DNA of 64,000 bases, from the NCBI GenBank assembly GCA_029261035.1, contig JAJDCD010000004.1, forward strand, positions 1-64,000, read 5' to 3'. The position numbers and the translations under genes are program-made. The stretch comes from Candidatus Omnitrophota bacterium (GTDB taxonomy: Bacteria; Omnitrophota; Omnitrophia; Omnitrophales; JACROU01). Each line of letters begins with the position of its first letter. Within the stretch, counting starts at the first letter, position 1. Positions 1-8,864 of the stretch are shown piece after piece. Under the pieces are notes generated by a model. It was not told where the DNA came from, did not search any database, and saw only the letters and a list, made by a program, of their open reading frames with translations.

Positions 1-141
1 AAATGCTTTTGCATCTGCCCAACCCTTTTTTGCTAGCGTTGTTGTGATCGCTGCTGTCAACGTTGTTTTTCCATGGTCAACGTGACCTATTGTTCCAATA
101 TTTACATGCGGTTTTGACCGATCAAATTTCTCTTTAGCCAT
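1..141 (-). CDS. tuf: Elongation factor Tu, N-terminal 47 codons (3' part outside the window)
   Basis: The reverse strand from 141 reads [20 protein letters not shown] and continues with [13 protein letters not shown], the N-terminus and G1 P-loop (GHVDHGKT) of EF-Tu, the GTPase that delivers aminoacyl-tRNA to the ribosome. The frame is open to the window edge, so about 350 residues are missing. The ATG at 139-141 is preceded by a purine-rich AGGAGGCTAG stretch. A tRNA-Thr gene lies just upstream on the same strand, a common tRNA-tuf arrangement. The family is certain; whether the rest of the gene is intact cannot be seen. Confidence 0.97.
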   Translation of the reverse strand, partial: MAKEKFDRSKPHVNIGTIGHVDHGKTTLTAAITTTLAKKGWADAKAF

Positions 142-241
142 CTCTAGCCTCCTTCATGATTCAGATAAAAATTATAATAAAATATTATTTTAAAATTTCT
201 TAATTAATCAAAACTTAAGATTTGTTCTCTTAAGTAAAATC

Positions 242-317
242 TGGAGCTGCTGACCGGGATTGAACCGGTGACCTCATCCTTACCAAGGATGTGCTCTACC
301 GACTGAGCTACAGCAGC
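242..317 (-). tRNA. tRNA-Thr (anticodon GGT)
   Basis: The reverse strand folds into a full cloverleaf: acceptor GCTGCTG pairing with CAGCAGC, D-arm with the AGCTCAGT..GGTAGAGC signature, anticodon stem CATCC/GGATG around loop TTGGTAA (anticodon GGT, reading ACC/ACT), and T-arm ACCGG-TTCAATC-CCGGT. The 3' CCA is encoded, giving 76 nt. It lies between nadD and tuf on the same strand and may be co-transcribed with tuf. Confidence 0.97.
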
Positions 318-524
318 AATAACTAAGCAGCTCAGACAAAAAACAACTTCTAAAGCTATTTAAAACATTAAGAAGAGACAGACTTCCCCTAAAGATAAAG
401 AGCCAAATTCTACCAGAAGTTACGATAAAGTCAAGTACTTATGTTGAATTTTTTAATGATTTTTATGAAAATATTCTAATCTTTGATATTCCCTTTAATT
501 GCAAGAGGTCCGGCAGGGTCCTTT

Positions 525-1109
525 TTAGGAATAAAGGTCTTTTAGCCTAATATAGGCCAAAACAGGCCCTGGAATCTCCGGGGTGAGATCACCACCTTCT
601 TTCAGCTTCTTTCGGATTTCCTTAGATGCCAAGTCCATCTTCTCTATAGACAAAGTCTGAAATGGGATTTCTTGAAGCTTTTCCAATAAAGTCCCTGGGC
701 GTTCTGCTACAACCAGTTGGCAAAGGTTTAAAATATCTTCATAGTCTTTCCAACCTTTGAACTGCTGATAACTATCAGCACCCATTATAAAGAACAACTC
801 TGAACCTTCCCTTACCTTATCCTTTAAATAACGAAGTGTCTTAATCGTATACGAGACACCTTTTTGCTTAATTTCATAATTCTCTATCTGAGCCCAAGAA
901 AATGGTTTAATCGCTAACCGTAGCATTTCTAGCCGGTCTTCAGGAGGTGCTACCTTGTTTTCTTGCTTAAAAGGAGAAACAAAGGATGGAACAAATAATA
1001 CCGTGTCTAATTGAAAAGAATCCTTAGCTTTCTTAGCTATTTCCAAATGAGCATGATGAACTGGGTCAAAAGTCCCACCTAACACTCCAATTCTTTTTTC
1101 TGAACTCAC
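525..1109 (-). CDS. nadD: Nicotinate-nucleotide adenylyltransferase
   Basis: This 194-residue protein adenylylates nicotinate mononucleotide with ATP to give deamido-NAD, a late step of NAD synthesis in the cytoplasm. The N-terminus has the nucleotidyltransferase signature GGTFDPVHHAHL (residues 11-22), with the HxxH-type motif that binds ATP phosphates; FFIMGADSYQQFKGWKDYE matches the family's substrate region. The SxxxR-type ATP loop near the C-terminus is present only as ASKEIRKKL. Its GTG start overlaps the proA stop by 4 nt (GTGA), so the two are translationally coupled at the end of an obgE-proB-proA-nadD run. Length is normal for the family. Confidence 0.95.
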   Translation of the reverse strand: MSSEKRIGVLGGTFDPVHHAHLEIAKKAKDSFQLDTVLFVPSFVSPFKQENKVAPPEDRLEMLRLAIKPFSWAQIENYEIKQKGVSYTIKTLRYLKDKVREGSELFFIMGADSYQQFKGWKDYEDILNLCQLVVAERPGTLLEKLQEIPFQTLSIEKMDLASKEIRKKLKEGGDLTPEIPGPVLAYIRLKDLYS

Positions 1110-2362
1110 GAGCGAATTTGTCCTTTACCAAAAACAACATACTTATACGAAGTTAGCCCTTCCAACCCCATAGGTCCACGGGCATGAATTTTATCTGTAG
1201 AAATTCCAATCTCAGCACCAAGACCATATTGGTTTCCATCCGCAAATCGAGTAGAAGCATTCACCATAACAGACGATGAGTCCACACGGCGAACAAACTT
1301 ATCTTCAGCTTTTTTGTTTTTAGTCACTATAGCTTCGGTATGCCCCGAACCAAAGGTTTGTATATGATCAATAGCCTCTTCAATCGAATCCACAGTACGT
1401 ATAGAAAGAATCAGATCCAAGTACTCCGTAGACCAATCTTCTTTGGAAGCTTTTTTAATATTTTTTAAAATTTTCTTAGTGTTCACATCTCCTCTAATTT
1501 CACATCCCTCTTCTATTAATTTTTTTTCAATAAGAGGAAGAAAACGTTTCGCAACCGACTTATGAACTAGCAAAGTTTCACAAGCATTACAAACTCCAGG
1601 TCTTTGAACTTTAGCATTAACCGCTATTTTCTCTGCTTGTTTTAAATCGGCATCTTTATCAATGTACACATGACAAATCCCTTTATAGTGCTTAATCACG
1701 GGTACCCTAGAATTCTGCACCACTCTTTGGATTAAAGTTTCTCCTCCACGAGGTATCACCAAATTAACAAGCCCTTCCATTTGAATTAAGAAGTCCACAG
1801 CAGCACGGTCTGTTGTTTGGACCAAACTTACAACGTCTTCAGAAACACCAAACTTCTTTAAAACCTTTCGGTAAATAGAAGTAATAATTTTATTAGAATG
1901 AAAAGCTTCCTTCCCTCCTCTAAGAACAACAGCATTTCCACTCTTGATACATAAAGAAGCACACTCGGATGTCACGTTTGGTCTGGATTCGTAAATAATA
2001 ACAATTACACCAAGAGGCACCGATACTTTCCTAATTTTTAATCCATTATCCGTTTTGTGTTGCCCCAGTATTTTCGCGATAGGGTCTTCTAATTTTTGAA
2101 CCTCTTCAACAGAAGACGCCATTCCTTCTATTCGACTTGGGTCCAGAGTTAATCGATCAATCATGGCTGAAGAAAGCTTTGCTTTCTTTGCATAATCAAG
2201 ATCTTTCTGATTTTCAATTTGAATCTTCTGAGCACTTTTTCTTAATTCTTGAGCTACTGCTTTTAAAATTTTATTTTTCTTATCTGTAGATAAGACCGCA
2301 GACTGAATAGATGCCTTTTTAGATTTAACAACTAATTTTTTTATTGTATCTCTTAAACTCAT
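1106..2362 (-). CDS. proA: Gamma-glutamyl phosphate reductase
   Basis: The 418-residue ProA reduces gamma-glutamyl phosphate to glutamate 5-semialdehyde with NADPH, the second step of proline synthesis. It is a member of the aldehyde dehydrogenase superfamily: the PLGVIVIIYESRPNVT segment and the catalytic cysteine in QRPGVCNACETLLVHK (near residue 257) are both present. The C-terminus carries the usual NASTRFADGNQYGLGAEIGIS stretch. It sits 18 nt downstream of proB, encoding the kinase that makes its substrate, and overlaps nadD by 4 nt. The length is typical, with no sign of decay. Confidence 0.97.
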   Translation of the reverse strand: MSLRDTIKKLVVKSKKASIQSAVLSTDKKNKILKAVAQELRKSAQKIQIENQKDLDYAKKAKLSSAMIDRLTLDPSRIEGMASSVEEVQKLEDPIAKILGQHKTDNGLKIRKVSVPLGVIVIIYESRPNVTSECASLCIKSGNAVVLRGGKEAFHSNKIITSIYRKVLKKFGVSEDVVSLVQTTDRAAVDFLIQMEGLVNLVIPRGGETLIQRVVQNSRVPVIKHYKGICHVYIDKDADLKQAEKIAVNAKVQRPGVCNACETLLVHKSVAKRFLPLIEKKLIEEGCEIRGDVNTKKILKNIKKASKEDWSTEYLDLILSIRTVDSIEEAIDHIQTFGSGHTEAIVTKNKKAEDKFVRRVDSSSVMVNASTRFADGNQYGLGAEIGISTDKIHARGPMGLEGLTSYKYVVFGKGQIRS

Positions 2363-2380
2363 TTCTAAAATCCTCCCTCT

Positions 2381-3511
2381 CTAAATCAATACCAGATTAT
2401 CTCGATGAACCACTTCATCATAAAACTTATAACCCAAAATATCTTTGATTTCACTCGTCTTTCTTTTCTTAATTTGCTTTACTTCCTCACTCGAAAAATG
2501 GGTTAGACCTCGAGCAAATATATTTTTTGCTCCATAACTGATCTGAACAGCATCCCCTGCTTTATAATTTCCTCTTGAAGAAACAATCCCACTTGGCAAT
2601 AAACTTTTACCATGATTTTTCAGAGCGTCATAAGCTCCTCTGTCTACCTGAATCAAGCCCTTTGTCGAAGCCGAGTGAATCAACCAAGATCTTGTCACAC
2701 TGGTCTTCTTATCAGAAGGCATAAACAACGTTCCAACATCTTCTCCATTTATAATTTGTTCTAAAATTTTACCGTTCTTTCCATCAGCAATAATCATGGG
2801 AGTCCCTGATTGCATTAGCACCCTAGCCGCTTCTAATTTACTTTTCATCCCCCCAACAGTTTTCTGATTTACTTCATCAAATAAATGATGCGTTAATTTG
2901 CTCAACTCCGAAGATGAGCTCACAGAGCCAATCACTCTTTGGTTAGAACCCAGAACGCCTTCTACATTTGAAAGATTGATCACTAAATCTGCCCCCATAA
3001 TTAAAGCAACCATCGCAGACAAACGATCATTATCACCAAATTTAATCTCATCCGTTGCTACGGTGTCATTTTCGTTCACAATAGGAAGCGCTCTCAGTTT
3101 AATCAAAGATAGAAGCGTATTTCTTGTGTTTAAATACCGCATACGATCATGCAAAATATCTTGAGTTAAAAGCATTTGAGCTGTATGCAATTTTCGTTTC
3201 ACAAAATAATCTTCATATACTTTCATCAATTTACCTTGCCCAATTGCAGCGCAAGCTTGTAGCATTGGCAACTCAGAAGGTCTTTTCTTCAAATGCAACA
3301 TATCCATTCCGCATGCAACAGAACCCGAACTCACCAAAACAACTTTTTTATTTTGTTTTAATAAATAAGAAAGTTCAGAACAAATTATTTGAGCTCTTGT
3401 TTTAGAAAAATGGCCTTTCGCATCACACAAAATACTAGACCCAACTTTAACAACAATGCGCTTAGCTTGTTTTATTAATTGCTTTCTAGATATGATTAGA
3501 TTCTTCTTCAT
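2381..3511 (-). CDS. proB: Glutamate 5-kinase with PUA domain
   Basis: The 376-residue ProB phosphorylates glutamate with ATP to start proline synthesis. The amino acid kinase domain begins with RIVVKVGSSILCD and includes VSSGSVACGMD, VNENDTVATDEIKFGDND and GGMKSKLEAARVLMQSG, all family hallmarks. From about residue 283 a PUA domain follows (GLIQVDRGAYDALKNHGKSL, then GDAVQISYG), the part linked to feedback control in this family. The start overlaps the end of obgE by 26 nt, giving tight coupling. The order obgE-proB-proA-nadD is a known conserved arrangement in many bacteria. Confidence 0.96.
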   Translation of the reverse strand: MKKNLIISRKQLIKQAKRIVVKVGSSILCDAKGHFSKTRAQIICSELSYLLKQNKKVVLVSSGSVACGMDMLHLKKRPSELPMLQACAAIGQGKLMKVYEDYFVKRKLHTAQMLLTQDILHDRMRYLNTRNTLLSLIKLRALPIVNENDTVATDEIKFGDNDRLSAMVALIMGADLVINLSNVEGVLGSNQRVIGSVSSSSELSKLTHHLFDEVNQKTVGGMKSKLEAARVLMQSGTPMIIADGKNGKILEQIINGEDVGTLFMPSDKKTSVTRSWLIHSASTKGLIQVDRGAYDALKNHGKSLLPSGIVSSRGNYKAGDAVQISYGAKNIFARGLTHFSSEEVKQIKKRKTSEIKDILGYKFYDEVVHRDNLVLI

Positions 3512-4481
3512 TTTTCTCTTTCCTTTCCTGCTCCAATAAAGCTTGATCTAAATCGTGCTTTAATTGATCAATGCCTTCTTCCGTTGTTGCAGAAACATCA
3601 TAAACATGCGTTCCTAATTTTTTTATCTTCCCCTTTTCACCCCCCTCTTTTAGGTCTGATTTATTCACAATATAAAAACGAGGTATAGATAAAAAGTCCG
3701 GATTAAATAGTTCTATTTGATTCTCAATTACTTGCTTACCCTCTAAAATATCTTCCACAAATTTCGACTTCCAATCCAGCACCACCCATATCAATTTAGC
3801 TCGTTTCAGATGCTTAAGAAAGCGATTTCCCAAACCCTTACCTTCATTTGATCCTTTTTCTAAAGAGGGTAATTCACAAAACGAAACACGCTGATACAAA
3901 TCATTCTCATAAGTCCCCAACAAAGGAAATCGAGTAGAAAAAGGGTACTCTTCAATGGTAACTCCAGAATTTGAAATCGCTTTTAAAATAGATGATTTCC
4001 CAGAATTAGGTAACCCCACCATAAAAACATCTGCAACGATTGTATAATCTAAAATAATTTCCTGCTCTTCACCCGGTCTACCATTATGAGTTTGCTTTCC
4101 ATGCTGATTACCAGCACCCCCACGCCCCCCTTTACATAAAATCACTTCATCTCCATGCTGAGTTAAATCTCTAATCAAGAACTGTTCATCCGAACTCATT
4201 ATGGTAGTACCGCAAGGAACTTTTAGAATAAGATCTTCTGCCGCACGGCCCGTCTTTTGATTACTGCTACCAAAATTGCCTCGCCCAGCTTCATACACAC
4301 GACCATTTTGAAAAAATTTTAAGCCCGATACATTTTGATCTGCTCGAATTAAAACATCTCCACCTTTTCCACCATCTCCTCCATCAGGAATCAGTTTCTT
4401 ATCTTTTCGGTGAAAAATGCTTTCACATCCCTTACCTCCAATACCCGATTTTACGATTATGCGCGTTCTATCAATCAACAT
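3486..4481 (-). CDS. obgE: GTPase Obg/CgtA
   Basis: Obg is an essential GTPase of late 50S ribosome assembly and growth control. The N-terminal Obg fold is glycine-rich (SGIGGKGCESIF, PDGGDGGKGGDVLI, GGRGGAGNQHGKQTHNGRPG). The G domain has G1 GLPNSGKSS and G4 NKSD. The product is about 331 residues and lacks a large C-terminal OCT domain. An upstream in-frame GTG at 4493 exists, but GAGG lies 6 nt before the ATG at 4481 and the family begins with F/L-D-x-x, so 4481 is preferred. It follows rplU-rpmA, its usual ribosomal neighbours, after a terminator-like hairpin. Confidence 0.95.
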   Translation of the reverse strand: MLIDRTRIIVKSGIGGKGCESIFHRKDKKLIPDGGDGGKGGDVLIRADQNVSGLKFFQNGRVYEAGRGNFGSSNQKTGRAAEDLILKVPCGTTIMSSDEQFLIRDLTQHGDEVILCKGGRGGAGNQHGKQTHNGRPGEEQEIILDYTIVADVFMVGLPNSGKSSILKAISNSGVTIEEYPFSTRFPLLGTYENDLYQRVSFCELPSLEKGSNEGKGLGNRFLKHLKRAKLIWVVLDWKSKFVEDILEGKQVIENQIELFNPDFLSIPRFYIVNKSDLKEGGEKGKIKKLGTHVYDVSATTEEGIDQLKHDLDQALLEQERKEKNEEESNHI

Positions 4482-4520
4482 CTCAACCCTCACTATTTAA
4501 ACAATCTATTTCGCTATAAA

Positions 4521-4570
4521 ACAAAAAAGGCCAAAAGACACTCTTAGTATATAAGTATCTTTTAGCCTTT
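4521..4570 (-). terminator. Intrinsic terminator downstream of rpmA
   Basis: On the minus strand a long hairpin pairs AAAGGCTAAAAGATACT with AGTGTCTTTTGGCCTTT, with small mismatches, and runs into a T-rich tract (TTTTTTG). It lies 17 nt after the rpmA stop and before obgE, so it probably terminates or attenuates rplU-rpmA transcription ahead of obgE. Confidence 0.75.
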
Positions 4571-4586
4571 AAAAAGAAAAAATGAA

Positions 4587-4835
4587 TTAATTATTTGGAG
4601 AAATAATATCGACGGTCTTGTTAGGTCTAAACTGAACCACACCATCTTTTAAAGCAAATAAAGTATCGTCATTAGCTCTTTTTACTGAAAAACCCGGTTT
4701 AAAACGAGTTCCTCTTTGTCTAATGATAATACTTCCAGCAGTCACATACTGACCACCAAATGCTTTTACTCCAAGTCTCTGTGCGTTAGAGTCACGGCCG
4801 TTCTGAACACTACCCTGACCTTTTTTATGTGCCAT
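4587..4835 (-). CDS. rpmA: 50S ribosomal protein L27
   Basis: L27 (82 residues) sits at the peptidyl-transferase side of the 50S subunit. The sequence [20 protein letters not shown] followed by LGVKAFGGQ and [10 protein letters not shown] is diagnostic. An in-frame ATG at 4883 would add 16 unrelated residues; the ATG at 4835 has GAGGAG (4844-4849 region) at good spacing and matches the family N-terminus. It lies downstream of rplU on the same strand, the standard rplU-rpmA pair, though here the two are separated by about 180 nt holding a dispersed repeat. Confidence 0.97.
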   Translation of the reverse strand: MAHKKGQGSVQNGRDSNAQRLGVKAFGGQYVTAGSIIIRQRGTRFKPGFSVKRANDDTLFALKDGVVQFRPNKTVDIISPNN

Positions 4836-4900
4836 AACCACTCCTCGAATTTGATTGATCTCACATGATTCCGTGGGCTTCAAATCAAATCATTTTATTT

Positions 4901-4968
4901 GGTACCCATAAGTTGGGTACCGAGTGTGCCGGGTCTTTAGACCTGGCATACATATAAGTGTTATTTTC
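4901..4968. repeat. Dispersed palindromic repeat, family C (copy 1)
   Basis: About 68 bp containing two hairpins: GGTACCCA/TGGGTACC and GTGTGCCGGGTCT/AGACCTGGCATAC. A close copy lies at 50849-50917; both share AGTTGGGTACCGAGTGTGCC in full and are preceded by a similar TTCATTT..GG flank. This copy sits between rplU and rpmA and would be transcribed as part of that mRNA. Confidence 0.85.
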
Positions 4969-5013
4969 CAAGCTATTACTACAACTCAAATCAATGATAT
5001 AAAACGATACTAT

Positions 5014-5328
5014 TTATGCTACGATTTCTTTAACTTTAATTTCTGTAAGATCTGCTCGAAAACCTCTTTTAACTTTAGTATCTTTTCTTTTCTTAAATTT
5101 AAATGCAATTTTTTTCTTTCCTCGCATATGACGAATCACTTCACAAACTACTTTCGCCCCTTTAACTTCAGGTTGTCCCACTTGAGGGGAACCATCTTTG
5201 TTTACGAGTAATACCTTATCAACAACGAGCTCATCTCCTGGTTTAGAAGACTCTAATCGGTCAATAGATAAGATCACATCATTTTCTACTAAAAATTGTT
5301 TATTTCTAAATTCGATTACTGCGTACAC
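5014..5328 (-). CDS. rplU: 50S ribosomal protein L21
   Basis: L21 (104 residues) binds 23S rRNA in the large subunit. The N-terminus MYAVIEFRNKQFLVENDVI and the C-terminal KFKKRKDTKVKRGFRADLT-type basic segment are typical, and the length matches the family. It is followed by rpmA and obgE, its usual partners. Upstream, 107 nt separate it from frr; no unambiguous promoter was recognised there. Confidence 0.96.
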   Translation of the reverse strand: MYAVIEFRNKQFLVENDVILSIDRLESSKPGDELVVDKVLLVNKDGSPQVGQPEVKGAKVVCEVIRHMRGKKKIAFKFKKRKDTKVKRGFRADLTEIKVKEIVA

Positions 5329-5435
5329 GGCAATTTCCTTCCTTTTCCAATAAAGCGGCAGATTTTAGGTAAAATCGTGGTACATGTCAACAATTTTACA
5401 CCTTCACTCTATTAGCTTATTAGCTTTTAATTTCC

Positions 5436-6008
5436 TTAGATCTCTCTAATATCCTTTTCCTTCTGCTCCAGAAGACTCTCTACATCTTTCACAAATTGAT
5501 CTGTAACTTTCTGGATATCCTTCTGAGAGTCAAACAAATCGTCTTCTGTAATTTCTTTAGCTGACTCAAGCTTCTTACAAGCATCAATACCTTCGTGCCT
5601 TGCAGCTCTTAAAGAAATTTTTCCTTCTTCAGCTACCTTTTTAATTAACTTAGACAACTCATTTCTTCTTTCATCCGTAAGTTGCGGAACTGATATTCTA
5701 ATTACTTTTCCATCAACAATTGGGTTTAAACCCAAATCTGACTTCTGAATCCCTTTTTCTATCTCTCCCAAAGCTCCGGCATCCCAAGGCTGAATTAAAA
5801 CCGTTTTAGGATCTGGAATAGAAAGATTTGCTAAATTTTTAATTGGTGTAGACGTTCCGTAATAATCAACTGTAATTCCTTCAACAATTGCAACGTTGGC
5901 TCTTCCTGTTCTTAAAGAGCTAAAATCTTTCTTAACTGCCTCTACAGATTTGTTCATTCTAGATTCTACTTCATTTAACACATCTTGAACTGTTTTAACA
6001 TCTTCCAT
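5436..6008 (-). CDS. frr: Ribosome recycling factor
   Basis: RRF (190 residues) splits post-termination ribosomes together with EF-G. Diagnostic segments are VEAVKKDFSSLRTGRANVAI, DYYGTSTPIKNLANLSIPDP, IQPWDAGALGEIEKGIQKSD and LTDERRNELSKLIKKVAEEG. The length is normal. It is the last gene of the rpsB-tsf-pyrH-frr group, 15 nt after pyrH, a gene order conserved across most bacteria. Confidence 0.97.
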   Translation of the reverse strand: MEDVKTVQDVLNEVESRMNKSVEAVKKDFSSLRTGRANVAIVEGITVDYYGTSTPIKNLANLSIPDPKTVLIQPWDAGALGEIEKGIQKSDLGLNPIVDGKVIRISVPQLTDERRNELSKLIKKVAEEGKISLRAARHEGIDACKKLESAKEITEDDLFDSQKDIQKVTDQFVKDVESLLEQKEKDIREI

Positions 6009-6023
6009 TGAACGGCTCTCTTT

Positions 6024-6800
<777 letters not shown>

Positions 6801-7394
6801 CTATTCAGCGCCTAGCTCAAAACGAGCAAAGCGACGAACAATTATATTTTCGCCAATCTTAGCAACAATTTCAGTTACCATTTCTTTAATGGTTTTACTG
6901 TCATCTTTAATATACTTCTGATTCAGCAAGCATATTTCTTCGTATTTCTTTTCGATCTTACCTTGCAAAATTTTCTCTATGACTTCTTCTGGTTTTCCTT
7001 GGACCTGAGCTCGAAGAATCTCTTTTTCCTTTTCAATAAACTCTTGCGGAACTTCATCAGATGAAACATATTGAGGGTTTGTAGCTGCAATCTGCATTGC
7101 TACTTCTTTAACAAAAGAAGCAAAATCTTCCGTCCTCGCAACAAAGTCCGTTTCACAATTCACTTCAAGCAAAACACCTATCTTCCCACCCATGTGGATA
7201 TAAGAGGTAACAAGCCCATCATTAGCTGCTCGACCCGATTTCTTGGTCGCCTTGTCCATTCCCTTTTTTCTTAAAAACTCTATCGCTTTATCTAGATCTC
7301 CATTAGATTCTGACAAAGCCTGCTTGCAGTCCATAATACCTGCACTCGTTCTTTCTCTTAATTCTTTAATTGTCTCTGAAGTTACTGCACTCAT
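6801..7394 (-). CDS. tsf: Elongation factor Ts
   Basis: EF-Ts (197 residues) is the nucleotide-exchange factor for EF-Tu. The UBA-like N-terminus is clear (ETIKELRERTSAGIMDCKQA, then GDLDKAIEFLRKKGMDKA), followed by a single short core domain with LLEVNCETDFVAR. The length matches short-form EF-Ts of many bacteria rather than the 283-residue E. coli type. It is 15 nt downstream of rpsB in the standard operon; its partner tuf is also in this window at the left edge. Confidence 0.97.
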   Translation of the reverse strand: MSAVTSETIKELRERTSAGIMDCKQALSESNGDLDKAIEFLRKKGMDKATKKSGRAANDGLVTSYIHMGGKIGVLLEVNCETDFVARTEDFASFVKEVAMQIAATNPQYVSSDEVPQEFIEKEKEILRAQVQGKPEEVIEKILQGKIEKKYEEICLLNQKYIKDDSKTIKEMVTEIVAKIGENIIVRRFARFELGAE

Positions 7395-7409
7395 AGCTAG
7401 TTACCGTCC

Positions 7410-8231
7410 TTAAGATTTAGTTGTTGAAGCAGCTTCAGAATCAGAGGATTTTTTATCCTCACCTTTTACGGGTTCTTTGGATTCTTCTATAACTTCTTCA
7501 GATACTGGTTCTGGTTTTTCTGATTCAGGAGTTGGTGAAGTTCTGTCGAACGTTTTTCTTCCTTCTAGAACAACCTCACTCATGACATGACAAAATAATT
7601 TCACAGCACGAATCGCATCATCATTGGCTGGAATTGGAAAATCAATTGGATCTGGGTCACAATTTGTGTCTACAAGAGCTATTACTGGAATTTTCAACCT
7701 ATTCGCTTCTTTAACAGCAATCTCTTCTTTTTTAGGATCAATCACGAAAACAGCTGACGGAGTACGGTTCATATTTCTAACACCCGCTAAGTTCTTGTTC
7801 AGCTTTTCTCTTTCTTTCTTAAGCTGAAGAACTTCTTTCTTCGTAATAAAATCATATGTGCCTTCTCTTTCCATCTTATCTAATTCATCCAGACGAGAAA
7901 TGCTCTTCCTCACGGTAGAGAAATTGGTCAACATCCCACCCAACCAACGTTCGTTCACGTAAGGCATACTGCATTTTTCGGCAGATTCTCTTATAGGGTC
8001 TTTCGCTTGTTTCTTAGTCCCTACGAACAAAACTTCTTGACCATCACTTGCAACAGACAATAAAAAATCACACGCTTTTTTAAAGCTAACCAATGTCTTT
8101 TCTAGGTCAATAATATAAATGCCATTTTTTTCTCCAAAAATAAACTTAGACATTTTTGGATTCCATCTTTTAGTCTGATGGCCAAAATGGACACCTGCTT
8201 CTAATAATTGTTTTAAATTTAGCTGAGCCAA
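7410..8231 (-). CDS. rpsB: 30S ribosomal protein S2 (TTG start)
   Basis: S2 (about 273 residues) is identified by [36 protein letters not shown] and [20 protein letters not shown] chose the TTG at 8231: a perfect AGGAGG lies 10 nt upstream and the protein then begins [12 protein letters not shown] as in the family. The further upstream GTG at 8258 would read through the Shine-Dalgarno itself. The C-terminal 45 residues form an acidic, proline- and serine-rich tail ([20 protein letters not shown]) beyond the conserved fold. It is first in rpsB-tsf-pyrH-frr, with a sigma-70 promoter about 60 nt upstream. Confidence 0.95.
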   Translation of the reverse strand: MAQLNLKQLLEAGVHFGHQTKRWNPKMSKFIFGEKNGIYIIDLEKTLVSFKKACDFLLSVASDGQEVLFVGTKKQAKDPIRESAEKCSMPYVNERWLGGMLTNFSTVRKSISRLDELDKMEREGTYDFITKKEVLQLKKEREKLNKNLAGVRNMNRTPSAVFVIDPKKEEIAVKEANRLKIPVIALVDTNCDPDPIDFPIPANDDAIRAVKLFCHVMSEVVLEGRKTFDRTSPTPESEKPEPVSEEVIEESKEPVKGEDKKSSDSEAASTTKS

Positions 8232-8287
8232 TGAATTCTTTCCTCCTGTGTTATGCACACTTTTTACTTATGACAAATTGGCCGGTT

Positions 8288-8315
8288 ATTATACTAAATT
8301 AAAGGTATTCGGCAA
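8288..8315 (-). promoter_or_regulatory. Sigma-70 promoter for the rpsB operon
   Basis: On the minus strand TTGCCG (8310-8315) and a perfect TATAAT (8288-8293) are separated by 16 nt, 57 nt upstream of the rpsB TTG start. No other element in this 180-nt gap between rnpB and rpsB looks as good. Confidence 0.7.
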
Positions 8316-8410
8316 GTATTTTTTAACTAGGGTTTTGATATCACGAGCTTAGATTTGATTTATACCTAATTAGCCTATAGAACACTCTTTGGTAGGGAGT
8401 CGAAAGTAAA

Positions 8411-8789
8411 GGTGGAATGCGAATAAGCCGGATTCTGTCATCTTAGGGATATTTCCCTAAGAAGAGTTATCATTTATCTAGGGTTTCCCTCTCAAGAAAC
8501 CTCATACGGCCAACCCGAAGCTCATAACGGAATGGGTCATTCCTCGCTCCCTATTGGGCCTTTCTTCAGGCGGGGTTTACCAAGCAGACCTCATCACTAA
8601 GGCCTCTGGTGGTCTCTTACACCACCTTTTCACCCTTACCTTGACGAATCAAGGCGGTTTATTTTCTGTGGCACTTTCCGTCTATTCTAAAAGAATAGCC
8701 TGGGAGTTACCCAGCGCCACACCCTGCGAAGCCCGGACTTTCCTCATCCTTGAACAAATTCAAGAACGCGATAACTACTGCATTCCACC
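8411..8789 (-). ncRNA. rnpB: RNase P RNA (bacterial class A)
   Basis: The reverse strand has the universal RNase P RNA core: GAGGAAAGTCCGGGC near the 5' end, GGGTAACTCCCAG, the GGGTGAAAAGGTG segment, GTAAGAGACCACC, and ACAGAATCCGGCTTA near the 3' end. The ends GGTGGAATGC and GCATTCCACC pair as helix P1. About 379 nt, the normal size for the catalytic RNA that matures tRNA 5' ends. A plus-strand open frame at 8554-8808 is only its antisense shadow. Confidence 0.97.
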
Positions 8790-8864
8790 TAGAACTCAAT
8801 TCCAATGAACGTTTCACATTGGGAATCCCCTTATTTCCCTTACACTACAATTAAACACAATCCT

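Noticed and set aside
8554-8808. Plus-strand 84-codon open frame
   Set aside because: It is the antisense of RNase P RNA, whose conserved motifs occupy the whole interval.
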